Assembly (NCBI RefSeq): GCF_005503355.1
Contig: NZ_SCMK01000021.1
Location: forward strand, 1 to 64,000
Reading direction: 5' to 3'
DNA from: Sphingomonas sp. 1F27F7B
GTDB lineage: Bacteria; Pseudomonadota; Alphaproteobacteria; Sphingomonadales; Sphingomonadaceae
Length of the DNA stretch: 64,000 nucleotides
Under the pieces are notes generated by a model, which was given only the letters and a program-made list of their open reading frames with translations, was not told the DNA's origin and ran no database searches. Each line of letters starts with the position of its first letter. The stretch's first letter is position 1. Below are positions 8,132 through 19,405 of the stretch, one piece after another. The position numbers were made by a program, and so were the translations under genes.

Positions 8132-8911
8132 ATGACCAGCCAGACGCTCGAAAGTTTCGCCGCCGCCATCGCATCGGGCGCGATCCGCGCGATCGACCTC
8201 ACCCAGACGCTGTCGCCCGACACGCCCACGCTCGTCCTGCCGCCCGAGTTCGGCCAGTGCGCCGGGTTCAGCCAGGAGGAGATCTCGCGCTATGACGAAC
8301 GCGGCGTCGCCTGGTATTGGAACAACTTCACGGTCAGCGAGCATACCGGCACCCATTTCGACGCGCCGATCCACTGGATCACCGGCAAGGACCTGCCCAA
8401 CAATGCTGTCGACACGGTGCCGCCGGCCGATTTCATCGCGCCGGCCGTGGTGATCGACATCTCTGCCAAGTCGGCGGCGAACCCTGACTATCTCCTCACC
8501 CCGGCCGACATCGAAGCCTGGGAAGCGGAGCATGGCCGCATTCCACCGCGCAGCTGGATCCTGCTGCGCACCGACTGGTCGAAGCGCGACGTCGCTGCCT
8601 ATACCAATCGCCGCGAGGACGGCGCCCATACGCCCGGTCCCTCGGCCGAAGCGGTCCGCTTCCTGATCGAAGCGCGGGATGCGCATGGGCTCGGCGTCGA
8701 GACGATCGGCACCGATGCGGGTCAGGCGCATCTGCTCGACCCCGCCTATCCGGCGCACACGCTGTTCCATGCCGCGGGCCGCTACGGGCTCCAGTGCCTG
8801 GAGAATCTCGACCGGCTGCCGGCGACCGGCGCGGTGATCGTCGCCGCGCCGCTCAAGATCCGGGGCGGCTCGGGCAGCCCGCTGCGCGTCCTGGCGCTGG
8901 TGGCGGGCTGA
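8132..8911 (+). CDS. Cyclase family hydrolase (kynurenine formamidase / isatin hydrolase type)
   Basis: A 259-residue cytoplasmic metal hydrolase of the cyclase family. The family motif HxGTHxDxPxH is seen as HTGTHFDAPIH at about residues 72-82, giving the metal ligands. Known members open amide or lactam bonds: kynurenine formamidase acts on N-formylkynurenine and isatin hydrolase on isatin, both on routes to anthranilate. A GGGAGGA ribosome-binding site precedes the ATG at 8132. Only four bases separate its stop from the indolepyruvate oxidoreductase alpha gene, which supports an indole or tryptophan-related substrate. That link is inference; other cyclase-family substrates remain possible. 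Confidence 0.8.
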   Translation: MTSQTLESFAAAIASGAIRAIDLTQTLSPDTPTLVLPPEFGQCAGFSQEEISRYDERGVAWYWNNFTVSEHTGTHFDAPIHWITGKDLPNNAVDTVPPADFIAPAVVIDISAKSAANPDYLLTPADIEAWEAEHGRIPPRSWILLRTDWSKRDVAAYTNRREDGAHTPGPSAEAVRFLIEARDAHGLGVETIGTDAGQAHLLDPAYPAHTLFHAAGRYGLQCLENLDRLPATGAVIVAAPLKIRGGSGSPLRVLALVAG

Positions 8912-8915
8912 ACCC

Positions 8916-11039
8916 ATGGCCGAGCGTTCGTTCAAGGCGGAAATCGAGCAACTGCGGCTGGGAGACGGCGAGACCTTTCACGGCGAGGGCATATTGGCCG
9001 TCACCAAGGCGTTGCTCCAGGCCGGGGTGGCCTATGTCGGCGGCTATCAGGGCTCGCCGATCAGCCATCTGATGGACGTGTTCGCCGATGCGAGCGAACT
9101 GATGGCCGAGCTCGGCGTCCATTTCGAAAGCTCGGCGAGCGAGGCGACGGCGGCGGCGATGCTCGCCGCCTCGGTCAACTACCCGCTGCGCGGCGCGGTG
9201 GCGTGGAAATCGGTGGTTGGCACCAATGTCGCCTCGGACGCGCTGTCCAACGTCGCCTCCGGCGGGGTGACCGGCGGGGCGCTGATCATCCTGGGCGAGG
9301 ATTATGGCGAGGGCTCCTCGATCATGCAGGAGCGCACCCATGCCTTTGCAATGAAGTCGCAGATGTGGCTGCTCGATCCGCGGCCCGGCCTGCCGGTGAT
9401 CGTCGACATGGTCGAGCAAGGCTTCGCACTGTCCGAGGCATCGAACACGCCGGTGATGCTCGAGCTGCGCGTGCGCGCCTGTCACGTCACCGGTAGCTTC
9501 GTCGCGAAGGACAACCGGCGCCCCAGGCTGACCGTGGCCGAGGCGGCCGAGGCACCGGTGCGCGATACCAGCCGGATCGTGCTGCCGCCCGCCAATTTCC
9601 TCCACGAAGTCGAGAAGATCGAGCAGCGCTGGCCGGCGGCGATCCGCTTCGTCCAGGAACGCGGGCTCAACGAGCATTTCGGCACCGCGGCGGACGAGAT
9701 CGGCATCATCGTCCAGGGCGGGCTGTTCAACTCGCTCAACCGCGCGCTCGAACTGCTCGGCCTGTCGGACGCCTATGGCAATGCCGCGCTCCCGATCTAC
9801 GTCCTCAACGTTACCTATCCGCTGATCCCCGACGAAGTCCGCGCCTTCTGCGCGGGCAAGCGCGCGGTACTGGTGGTCGAGGAGGGCCAGCCCGAGTTCA
9901 TCGAGCATGAGCTGAACACGCTGGTCCGCCGCGCCGGGCTCGAGACGCGGATCGTCGGCAAGGAAATGCTGCCGCGCGCCGGGGAATATGGCAGCGCGGT
10001 GATCCGCGAGGGCCTGGCCGCCTTCCTGCGCGCCCATGCGCCCGAGCGCGCACCGGCCGAGACTGCTGCCTCAGCCCCCGCCCTGCCCGCCGCCGCGGTG
10101 CCGCAGCGCCCCGCCGGCTTCTGCACCGGCTGCCCCGAACGCCCGATCTTCTCCGCGATGAAGCTCGTGCAGAAGGAGCTCGGCGCCTTCCACGTCTCCG
10201 CCGATATCGGCTGCCACCTCTTCTCGATCCTGCCGCCCTTCCATATCGGCAACACGACGATGGGCTATGGCCTGGGCACGGCCGGCGCTTCGGCCTTCAA
10301 GCCGCGCGACCGGCGGGCGATCGCGATCATGGGCGATGGCGGCTTCTGGCACAACGGCCTCACCTCGGGGATCGGCAACGCCGTCTTCAACCAGGACGAC
10401 AATCTGACGATCATCGTCGACAATGGCTATTCGGCCGCGACCGGGGGCCAGGACATCCTCTCGTCGCGCGCCAAGCCGCCGAACCGCAAGACTAACAATC
10501 CGATCGAGAAGGCCGTGCGCGGCATCGGCATCGGCTGGGCGCGAACGATGACGCGGACCTATGACGTCGCCGGCATGCGCGATGCGATCCGCGCGGCGCT
10601 GACCAGCGCCGAGAAGGGACCCAAGGTCCTGGTCGCCCAGTCCGAATGCCAGCTCAACCGCCAGCGCCGGCTGAAGCCGCAACTGGCCAAGGCGATGAAG
10701 GCCGGCGAGCGCGTGGTGCGCGAGCGCTTCGGCGTCGATCCCGACACCTGCACCGGCGACCATAGCTGCATCCGCCTGTCGGGCTGCCCGTCGCTGACGA
10801 TCAGGCCCAATCCCGATCCGCTGCGCCAGGATCCGATCGCGCATGTCGAGAACAGCTGCGTCGGCTGCGGCGTGTGCGGCGAAGTGAGCCATGCCGCGAT
10901 ACTCTGCCCCTCCTTCTACAAGGCCCGGATCATCGCCAACCCCGATCGCCGCGACCGCTTCCGCCAGCGCCTGCGCGGCTGGGCGATCGGCGCGCTCCAG
11001 CGCCGCGCGACCCGCCGGATCGCCGCGAGGGCCTTTTGA
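8916..11039 (+). CDS. iorA: Indolepyruvate ferredoxin oxidoreductase, alpha subunit
   Basis: A 707-residue thiamine-diphosphate enzyme subunit that oxidatively decarboxylates aryl pyruvates to aryl-acetyl-CoA, passing electrons to ferredoxin. The N-terminal pyruvate-oxidoreductase domain (YVGGYQGSPIS) is followed from about residue 405 by the TPP domain, with CTGCPERP, GDGGFWHNG and the NGYSAATGGQ region. The C-terminal ferredoxin part keeps a CVGCGVCGE...CP cluster. The first cluster site is reduced to CTGDHSCIRLSGCP, with three rather than four cysteines in the usual spacing. It lies between the cyclase gene (4 bases) and iorB (overlapping TGATG). The substrate could be indole-, phenyl- or hydroxyphenyl-pyruvate. 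Confidence 0.9.
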   Translation: MAERSFKAEIEQLRLGDGETFHGEGILAVTKALLQAGVAYVGGYQGSPISHLMDVFADASELMAELGVHFESSASEATAAAMLAASVNYPLRGAVAWKSVVGTNVASDALSNVASGGVTGGALIILGEDYGEGSSIMQERTHAFAMKSQMWLLDPRPGLPVIVDMVEQGFALSEASNTPVMLELRVRACHVTGSFVAKDNRRPRLTVAEAAEAPVRDTSRIVLPPANFLHEVEKIEQRWPAAIRFVQERGLNEHFGTAADEIGIIVQGGLFNSLNRALELLGLSDAYGNAALPIYVLNVTYPLIPDEVRAFCAGKRAVLVVEEGQPEFIEHELNTLVRRAGLETRIVGKEMLPRAGEYGSAVIREGLAAFLRAHAPERAPAETAASAPALPAAAVPQRPAGFCTGCPERPIFSAMKLVQKELGAFHVSADIGCHLFSILPPFHIGNTTMGYGLGTAGASAFKPRDRRAIAIMGDGGFWHNGLTSGIGNAVFNQDDNLTIIVDNGYSAATGGQDILSSRAKPPNRKTNNPIEKAVRGIGIGWARTMTRTYDVAGMRDAIRAALTSAEKGPKVLVAQSECQLNRQRRLKPQLAKAMKAGERVVRERFGVDPDTCTGDHSCIRLSGCPSLTIRPNPDPLRQDPIAHVENSCVGCGVCGEVSHAAILCPSFYKARIIANPDRRDRFRQRLRGWAIGALQRRATRRIAARAF

Positions 11040-12489
11040 TGGCGGAGCGGAAGCGCATCGCCATCGCGGTGCTCGGCCTGGGAGGTCAGGGCGGCGGCGT
11101 GCTGGCCGACTGGATCGTCCAACTCGGCAAGCGGAGCGGCCATGTCGCGCAGGGCACCTCGGTCCCCGGTGTGGCGCAGCGCACCGGCGCGACGATCTAC
11201 TATGTCGAGATGATTCCGGATAGCGGCCCGGCCGCACCGGTGCTGGCGCTCACGCCCGTGCCGGGCGATGTCGATGTGGTCGTCGCCTCGGAGCTGATGG
11301 AGGCGGGCCGCGCGATCCTGCGCGGTTTCGTGACCGACCGCACCGAGCTGATCGGTTCGACGCACCGAGTCTACGCCATCACCGAGAAGGCGGCGATGGC
11401 CGACGGCCGCGCCAGCGCGGAGCGCATCGTGGCGGCTGCCCAGAAACGCGCGAAACGCTTCATCGGCTTCGACATGGATGCCGTCGCCGAGCGCACCGGC
11501 AGCGTGATCAGCTCGGTGATGTTCGGCGCGCTGGCCGGCAGCGGCGCCCTGCCCTTTTCCCGCACCGCCTTCGAGGAAGCGATCCGCGCCGGCGGCAAGG
11601 CAGTCGAGGCGAACCTGCGCGGCTTCGCGGCAGGCTTCGACGCAGCCCAAGGGAAGGACGAACCGAAAGCCGAGCAATCCCCGATAGCTGCCCCCACCAC
11701 CGAAGGCGGCCGCGCCCTGGCGGCGCGGGTCGATGCCAGCCTGCCGAGCCAAGCGCAGTTCTTCGCACTCGAAGGCGTCCGGCGGTTGATGGACTATCAG
11801 GATGCCGCCTATGCCGGCCTCTATCTCGACCGGCTCGATGGGCTGAAGGGCAGCCCCGAGCTGCTCGCCGAAACCGCCCGGCATCTCGCGCTGTGGATGT
11901 CGTACGAGGACACGATCCGCGTCGCCGACCTGAAGGTCCGCGCCAGCCGCTTCGCCCGCGTCCGCGGCGAAGTGCGGGCGAAGGACGACCAGATCGTCCA
12001 GCTCACCGAATATATGCACCCCCGGCTCGAGGAGATCTGCGAAACGCTGCCCGCCGGCATCGGCCGCCACATCCTGTCCAGCAAGCGCTGGTCGCGCTGG
12101 CTGAAGCCGCTCTTCGCCAAGGGGCGCCATGTCGAGACGACCAGCTTGCGCTGGTTCCTGGCACTCTCGCTGCTCGCCGGCTGGCGGCGGTGGCGGCGCG
12201 GCACGCTGCGCTATCGGATCGAGCAGGCGCGGATCGAGGACTGGCTGGCGCTGATCCGGGCGGCGGAACCCGAAGCGGCGATCGAGCTGGCACGGTGCCA
12301 GCGGCTGATCAAGGGCTATGGCGAGACCTTTGCGCGCGGGCTGGGCAATTACCAGCGGATCGTCGCACGCTATCGGGCCGGCGGGCTGGACGCCGCCGGG
12401 CTGCGGCATCTGCACGAGGCCGCGCTGGCGGATGAGGAAGGGATGGCGCTGGAGGAGGCGCTGGCGCCCCGGGCCGGCAAGCCGGGCGG

Positions 12490-12493
<4 letters not shown>
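11039..12493 (+). CDS. iorB: Indolepyruvate oxidoreductase, beta subunit family protein with C-terminal extension
   Basis: A 484-residue partner of the preceding alpha subunit. The first about 200 residues are the gamma-type pyruvate oxidoreductase domain, starting VLGLGGQGGGVLADW and containing GTSVPGVAQRTGATIYY. From about residue 220 a second, mostly helical domain of some 260 residues follows; I take it to be the extension seen in aerobic bacterial IorB proteins (DUF6537-like), absent from the short archaeal subunits. Its start overlaps the iorA stop by one base. The 3' end overlaps the last four bases of the convergent dihydrofolate reductase-like gene. Function with iorA is clear from family and gene order; the role of the extension is unknown. 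Confidence 0.85.
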
Positions 12494-13038
<545 letters not shown>

Positions 13039-13095
13039 CGAGCGAACCTGTCACGATCCGAACCGGTTGGGAAGCTCCCGCAACCCGGGCAGCGG

Positions 13096-14823
<1,728 letters not shown>

Positions 14824-14859
14824 CTCTCCTTCGGGATCAGGCGGGCACCGGCCGCCCGC

Positions 14860-16161
14860 TCAATTGGACAGCCAGGCCATCGTCATCAGCAGCTTGGGCA
14901 GCAGCGCCGCGCCGGCATGGAGCCGGATCGGATGCGGCTCGCGCGGTACGACCGAGAGCCGCTCGCGGCTGTTCGACGCGATCGCCGCGGCCACTTCGAT
15001 GCCCAGCTGGGTGTTGATGCCGATGCCCCGGCCATTGTCCGCCTGGATCGCCAGCGCGCCGTCGCCCAGGTCGTAAAGCTCGGGCAGGAGGGACGAATTC
15101 ACCCAGGCCAGCCCTTCCCAGATATGGTCGATCCGGGGATCGGACAGCGCAGCGAAATGCTGGCGGAGCCGGCGCTTCGCCTCGCGCAGATGCGCCCTGT
15201 CGCCCCGCACCAGGAACGACACCGGGAAAGCGGAAATCAGATGCCCCTGCGGATCGAGCCGCGCCGTGAAGAGATAGGAGACCTTGTCGGTGAAGGCGCC
15301 ACCCTCGGGCAGGATGGCGGCGCGCTGCACGTCGTCCAGGGGAGCGGTGGCGAACTGGACGACGTGCAGCGGCAGCGCCGTGCGCCGCAGCGCCGGGTGC
15401 AGCCGGGCATTGCCGCCATTCGCCGCCAGCACCACCCGCCGCGCCGACACTGCGCCGCCGGGCGTCCGCGCGATCCATCGGCCGCCTTCGCGCCACAGCG
15501 CCTGTACCGGGCTCTCGCCGAACAGCCTGGCGCCCTGTTTCAGTGCCGCCCAGGCCAGGCCGCGGACATAGCCGAGCGGATTGAGGCTGCCGCCGTCGCC
15601 GAAGCGCAGCGCGCCGCAATAGCGTTCCACGCCGAACATGTGCCGCGCCTCGCGCGCCTCGACGAAGCGAACGTCATAGCCGCGCGACCGCCACTGGTCG
15701 GCATAGCCGCGCTGGCTCTGCGCAAGCCCCTCGCTATGGGCGGGCGTGTAGAAGCCGTCCTGCCGGGCATCGCAATCGATCGCATGCCGCTCGACCAGGT
15801 CGAACACCGCGCGCGCCGATCCGCCGATCATCCGCGTCAGCCTCTCGCCGCAGTGACGGCCGAGCAGCTGGCCGATCGTATCGGGCGCGTGCCGGATATA
15901 ATCGGGCGCGACGAGCCCGCCGCTCCAGCCGGTCGCCTGGTCGCCGGGCTGGCCGGCCTCGAGCAGCACCGTGTCCAGGCCGGCTTCGGCAAGGTGGAGC
16001 GCCGTCGTCATGCCGGCGATCCCGCCGCCGATCACGAGCACCTCCGCTTCGATCTCCGCACCGAGCGGGGCGAGCCGCGGCCCCGGCGCCGCGGTCGCGA
16101 CCCAGACCGGCGCAGTCGACGGCGCTTCCCCCTTGCCGCGGGGAATGGGCTGATGCTGCAT
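14860..16161 (-). CDS. FAD-dependent oxidoreductase (D-amino acid/glycine oxidase superfamily)
   Basis: A 433-residue flavoprotein. The dinucleotide-binding fingerprint VLVIGGGIAGMTTALHLAEAG lies at about residues 41-61, with an acidic strand end (LLEA) for FAD ribose. The C-terminal GRGIGINTQLGIEVAAAIA is the second FAD contact typical of the DAO family. Relatives oxidise amines or amino acids such as sarcosine, gamma-glutamylputrescine or D-amino acids; the substrate here is open. No signal peptide precedes the fold, so it is cytoplasmic. I chose the ATG at 16161; the frame is open further upstream, but that part lacks family sequence. It sits in the peptide locus between the BASS transporter (166-base gap) and a DUF885 gene. 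Confidence 0.85.
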   Translation of the reverse strand: MQHQPIPRGKGEAPSTAPVWVATAAPGPRLAPLGAEIEAEVLVIGGGIAGMTTALHLAEAGLDTVLLEAGQPGDQATGWSGGLVAPDYIRHAPDTIGQLLGRHCGERLTRMIGGSARAVFDLVERHAIDCDARQDGFYTPAHSEGLAQSQRGYADQWRSRGYDVRFVEAREARHMFGVERYCGALRFGDGGSLNPLGYVRGLAWAALKQGARLFGESPVQALWREGGRWIARTPGGAVSARRVVLAANGGNARLHPALRRTALPLHVVQFATAPLDDVQRAAILPEGGAFTDKVSYLFTARLDPQGHLISAFPVSFLVRGDRAHLREAKRRLRQHFAALSDPRIDHIWEGLAWVNSSLLPELYDLGDGALAIQADNGRGIGINTQLGIEVAAAIASNSRERLSVVPREPHPIRLHAGAALLPKLLMTMAWLSN

Positions 16162-16327
16162 CACCACGTCTTCGCCAGGGTGAAGCCGGGGGCCGGCGCG
16201 AAAGGCGAAAGCGCCCCCGCGACGTCCGTGATACGGGACGTTTGCATGAAATCTCGAACTCTCTCGTTCGCCCGCGAGGGGGCGGTGTATGTGCGCCCCT
16301 CGAAGGAGCGGTGTTCCTCGAAACGGT

Positions 16328-17224
16328 CTAGCCGGCGGGCATGGCTCTCCCGCTTCGCCGGGTGCGGCGCGCGATGGCGACGAAGGCCAGTACGAAGCAG
16401 AGCGCAACCGGGGTGTTCATGATCATCGGCAGCGACATCTCGTTGCTGCCGACGATGCTCACCGCGATGAAGATCGCCGTACCTTCCTGGCGCATCAGAT
16501 GCTCGATCCCGATCGCGATGTTCTCGCGCCGAGTGAAACCGGCGAAGCGCACGATCGTCATCACCACACAGACCATGATCAGGTTGAGCGCCACGGTGAT
16601 CCAGAACAGTGCGCCCAGATTCTCGCGCAGCACCGGCACCTGGTCGAACAGGATCATGCCGAAGGCGCTGAACAGCACGACCATGGCGATGTTCTTCAGA
16701 TATTTCTTGAAGGCGATCGCGAAGGCGGGCCGCACAGCCCGGAGCGTGAACCCGGCGGCGGCGGGCAGCACGGTGATCGAGAAGATGTTCCAGAAGAAGG
16801 AGCCGAGCGGCACCTTCACCTCCGCCTCCAGCCCCAGGAAATGGGCCAGCGCGAAGTGCGCGTAGAAGGGGACGACGAAGATGTAGATCATGCTGAGCAG
16901 CAGCGTCATCGACATCGACAGGGCCAGGTCGCCCTTGGCCATGTCGGTGAAGAGGTTCGACAGCATGCCGCCCGGCGTGGTGGCGAGCAGCACGAAGCCC
17001 ACCGCGAGTGCCGGGGTGGGCGCGACGGTGAGCGCCAGGGTGAGCCCGATCGCTGGCGGCACGATCAGCATCGAGCAGACGCCGAAGATCAGCGCGCGCT
17101 TGTTGCGGAACACCTGGCGGAAATCATCGGCGGTGAGCGACAGGCCCATCGAGGCCATGATCGCGATCAGCGAGCCGGGCAGCACCCAATGGCCCAGGAC
17201 GGACATCAGATCGGCATAGGTCAT
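16328..17224 (-). CDS. Bile acid:sodium symporter (BASS) family transporter
   Basis: A 298-residue inner-membrane protein with about nine hydrophobic segments. It shows BASS/SBF-like features: ATTPGGMLSNLFTDMAKGDLALS in the core and EHLMRQEGTAIFIAVSIVG near the sodium-site region. Members carry organic anions with sodium: bile acids, pyruvate, pantothenate and others. The start is 12 bases below the stop of the DUF3830 gene, so they are probably co-transcribed. Here it may move a product of periplasmic peptide breakdown, or a keto acid. The substrate cannot be read from the sequence. Confidence 0.85.
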   Translation of the reverse strand: MTYADLMSVLGHWVLPGSLIAIMASMGLSLTADDFRQVFRNKRALIFGVCSMLIVPPAIGLTLALTVAPTPALAVGFVLLATTPGGMLSNLFTDMAKGDLALSMSMTLLLSMIYIFVVPFYAHFALAHFLGLEAEVKVPLGSFFWNIFSITVLPAAAGFTLRAVRPAFAIAFKKYLKNIAMVVLFSAFGMILFDQVPVLRENLGALFWITVALNLIMVCVVMTIVRFAGFTRRENIAIGIEHLMRQEGTAIFIAVSIVGSNEMSLPMIMNTPVALCFVLAFVAIARRTRRSGRAMPAG

Positions 17225-17236
17225 GTCCGCTTCCCC

Positions 17237-17716
17237 TCAGGCCGGCTCGACGGTGATGGTGCAGGCGCCGTTCCGGCGGATCGTGCGACAATCGGCCACG
17301 GCCTTGTCCAGATCCTCCGGGAGGATGCGGGCGCAGACATTGGCCTGGATCCAGCCGAACGGCATCAGCAGCCGGCCGCCGGCGCCATAGAAGATGCCGA
17401 TGTCGTAGAAGGGCCCGGGCGGCAGGCCCTGGGTGCTGCCCGGCGCGAGATAGGCGAGCACCACGTCGCCCGCGCCCGGATAGGAAGTGGCGTTCTCGGC
17501 CGGGATCGCCGGCTGGGCCATGCTCTGGGGCAGCGCGGCCGAGGGCATGGGCACCGAGATCTCCGGCCCCGTCCAGATCGCGTGCATCGCCTCGAACGAC
17601 GCGCGCCGCGTGGCGAGATCGCGCAGGAAATCGCAGGATTGCGGCGCCGCGTCGGGAAGCAGGCGGCAGCGCGCCGACAGTCCCGATTTCGGCTCGGTGA
17701 AAATTACCAGATCCAT
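17237..17716 (-). CDS. DUF3830 family protein
   Basis: A 159-residue protein matching what I know of DUF3830: a cyclophilin-like beta-barrel family, with the typical pattern HAIWTGPEISV, then PAIPAENATSYPGAGDVVLAYL and IGIFYGAGGRLLMPFGWIQANVCARI. No enzymatic role is established for the family; members often sit beside transporters and amidohydrolases. The ATG at 17716 is preferred because a GGGGG stretch lies about nine bases upstream; an ATG at 17725 is too close to it. It lies between a DUF885 gene (14 bases) and the BASS transporter gene (12 bases) in the peptide locus, so a small-molecule-binding role linked to transport is possible. Confidence 0.8.
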   Translation of the reverse strand: MDLVIFTEPKSGLSARCRLLPDAAPQSCDFLRDLATRRASFEAMHAIWTGPEISVPMPSAALPQSMAQPAIPAENATSYPGAGDVVLAYLAPGSTQGLPPGPFYDIGIFYGAGGRLLMPFGWIQANVCARILPEDLDKAVADCRTIRRNGACTITVEPA

Positions 17717-17730
17717 CGAAAGCATGCCCC

Positions 17731-19404
17731 CTATTCGCCCGAAACCATCGACAGATATTCTTGCCGCTGCAGCGCGATCGGCACATTGCCGTTGGTCCAG
17801 AGATAATCGTGGAAGCGCCTGAGATCGAAGGACTTGCCTTCGCGGACCCGCGCCTCGGCGAGGAACTCTGTCGTCTGCATCTTGCCGATCTGGTAGCTGA
17901 TCGCCTGACCGGGCGCGGCAGCGAAGAAGGTCGCTTCCTCGCGCGCCGTCGCCCGGTCCATCGGGACCATCCTCTCCAGATAGTCGGCGGCCTGGGCGAT
18001 GGTGAATTCACCTAACGCCAGCTTCACGTCCACTTCGACCCGAAGGGCACGCAATCGCGCGAAATTATAGATGATCTCGCGCGTCTTGGGCGCATCGGCC
18101 CAGAAGCCCGCCTGGAGCATCATCTCCTCGGCATAGAAGCCCGTGCCTTCGTTGGCGCCGCTGTCATAATAGCGGCGACGCAGCGGATCGGGGTTCCGCC
18201 AGCTGAGGCTGAGCTGGAAGAAATGGCCGGGCACGCCTTCATGGACGATGATCGGCCGCGGATCGCGCATGATCGAGAGGTTGAAATAGCCGAGCTTGGG
18301 CGAGGGATCGGGAAGATAGACGGTCGCGTCCTGCCCGGTCCGGTCGATGCTGGTGAAATCGAAGGTGCGCCCCAGCCAGCCGATCGGCGCCAGATAGGCC
18401 GGGAAAGGCTGGGCCTTGTAATGGCCGACCCAGTCCGGAACGGTCAGCAGGTTCTTCTCGGTGAGGAACCGGCGGACCTTCAGCTCCTCGGCATTGAGCC
18501 GCGCGGTCACCGCGCCGATCGAGGGGCCGATCGGCAGCTCGGGCAGCCCGGCATTGCGATTGCGCTCCAGCGTCTCGAACAGCACCGAGCGCGCCCATTC
18601 CTGGCGGCCCATCGCCACCAGCTGCTCGGGCGAATAGGGATAGATGCCGACATTGCCGAGGAAATAGCGATAGCTCTCCCGGCCCACCGCCGTCTGCTCG
18701 GACAGGCCGGCGCGCTTCGATTTCAGGAAGGCGGCATAGTCGGCAAAGGCAGCGATCGCCTTGTCCAGCACGGCGACGAGGCGCTTCCTCTGCCCCGCAT
18801 CGGCATGGGGGGCGAGCCCCGCCGCCATGCCGCGCAGGCTCTCCGGCACCTCGGCGAGCTGGCCCAGCGCCACGTCGACGAACGGCCCGCGCATGTCGTC
18901 GAGGTTCGCGCGGCCGGCGGCAAGGATGGCGGGCGCATTGGCCAGCAGGCGGATCACTTCCTCCAGCCGGGCGCGCGCAACCGGCGGCGGGGGCAGCAGC
19001 ACCTCGAACACCGGATTGAGCGCCTGCGCCGTGTAGAAATGCGGCTGGCGGCGCCAGGCGGCGACATGGTCCATTTCCCAATGGACCCGGGCCAGCGCCG
19101 AGCCGACCAGCCGGTAACCGACTTTCTCGGCCACGGTGCGGGGAGCGGTCTCCAGCGCCTGCCAGCGCGCTTCGAACGCGGCGAGCTGCCTGCGCTGGGC
19201 GGCGACGCCGGTGGGCGACCAGTCGGGCACCCAGCCCGCGGGGCGCACGATGCGGGGGATGTCGTCGCTGCTCGCCGGCTGGGTCGTCCCGCGCCAGGCC
19301 CAGAAATCGGCACCCAGCTGCTGGACGGCCGGCTGGGCGGCAGCCGCCTGCGCCGCCAGCAGAACGGCGCCTCCCATCACGGCCGCAATGCCCCTCGCCC
19401 GCAT
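17731..19404 (-). CDS. DUF885 family secreted putative metallopeptidase (second of three)
   Basis: A 557-residue protein with signal peptide (MRARGIAAVMGGAVLLAAQ, cleavage near AAAAQ) and a DUF885 domain. The putative metal site is IVHEGVPGHFFQLS (HExxPGH), with GTGFYAEEMM downstream. It follows the S9 peptidase gene after a single base and precedes DUF3830, so all are very likely one transcript. A role in cleaving peptides taken up by the neighbouring TonB receptor is inferred. Compared with the first DUF885 protein the HE motif is shared but the flanking sequence is divergent. Confidence 0.85.
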   Translation of the reverse strand: MRARGIAAVMGGAVLLAAQAAAAQPAVQQLGADFWAWRGTTQPASSDDIPRIVRPAGWVPDWSPTGVAAQRRQLAAFEARWQALETAPRTVAEKVGYRLVGSALARVHWEMDHVAAWRRQPHFYTAQALNPVFEVLLPPPPVARARLEEVIRLLANAPAILAAGRANLDDMRGPFVDVALGQLAEVPESLRGMAAGLAPHADAGQRKRLVAVLDKAIAAFADYAAFLKSKRAGLSEQTAVGRESYRYFLGNVGIYPYSPEQLVAMGRQEWARSVLFETLERNRNAGLPELPIGPSIGAVTARLNAEELKVRRFLTEKNLLTVPDWVGHYKAQPFPAYLAPIGWLGRTFDFTSIDRTGQDATVYLPDPSPKLGYFNLSIMRDPRPIIVHEGVPGHFFQLSLSWRNPDPLRRRYYDSGANEGTGFYAEEMMLQAGFWADAPKTREIIYNFARLRALRVEVDVKLALGEFTIAQAADYLERMVPMDRATAREEATFFAAAPGQAISYQIGKMQTTEFLAEARVREGKSFDLRRFHDYLWTNGNVPIALQRQEYLSMVSGE

Positions 19405-19405
19405 G

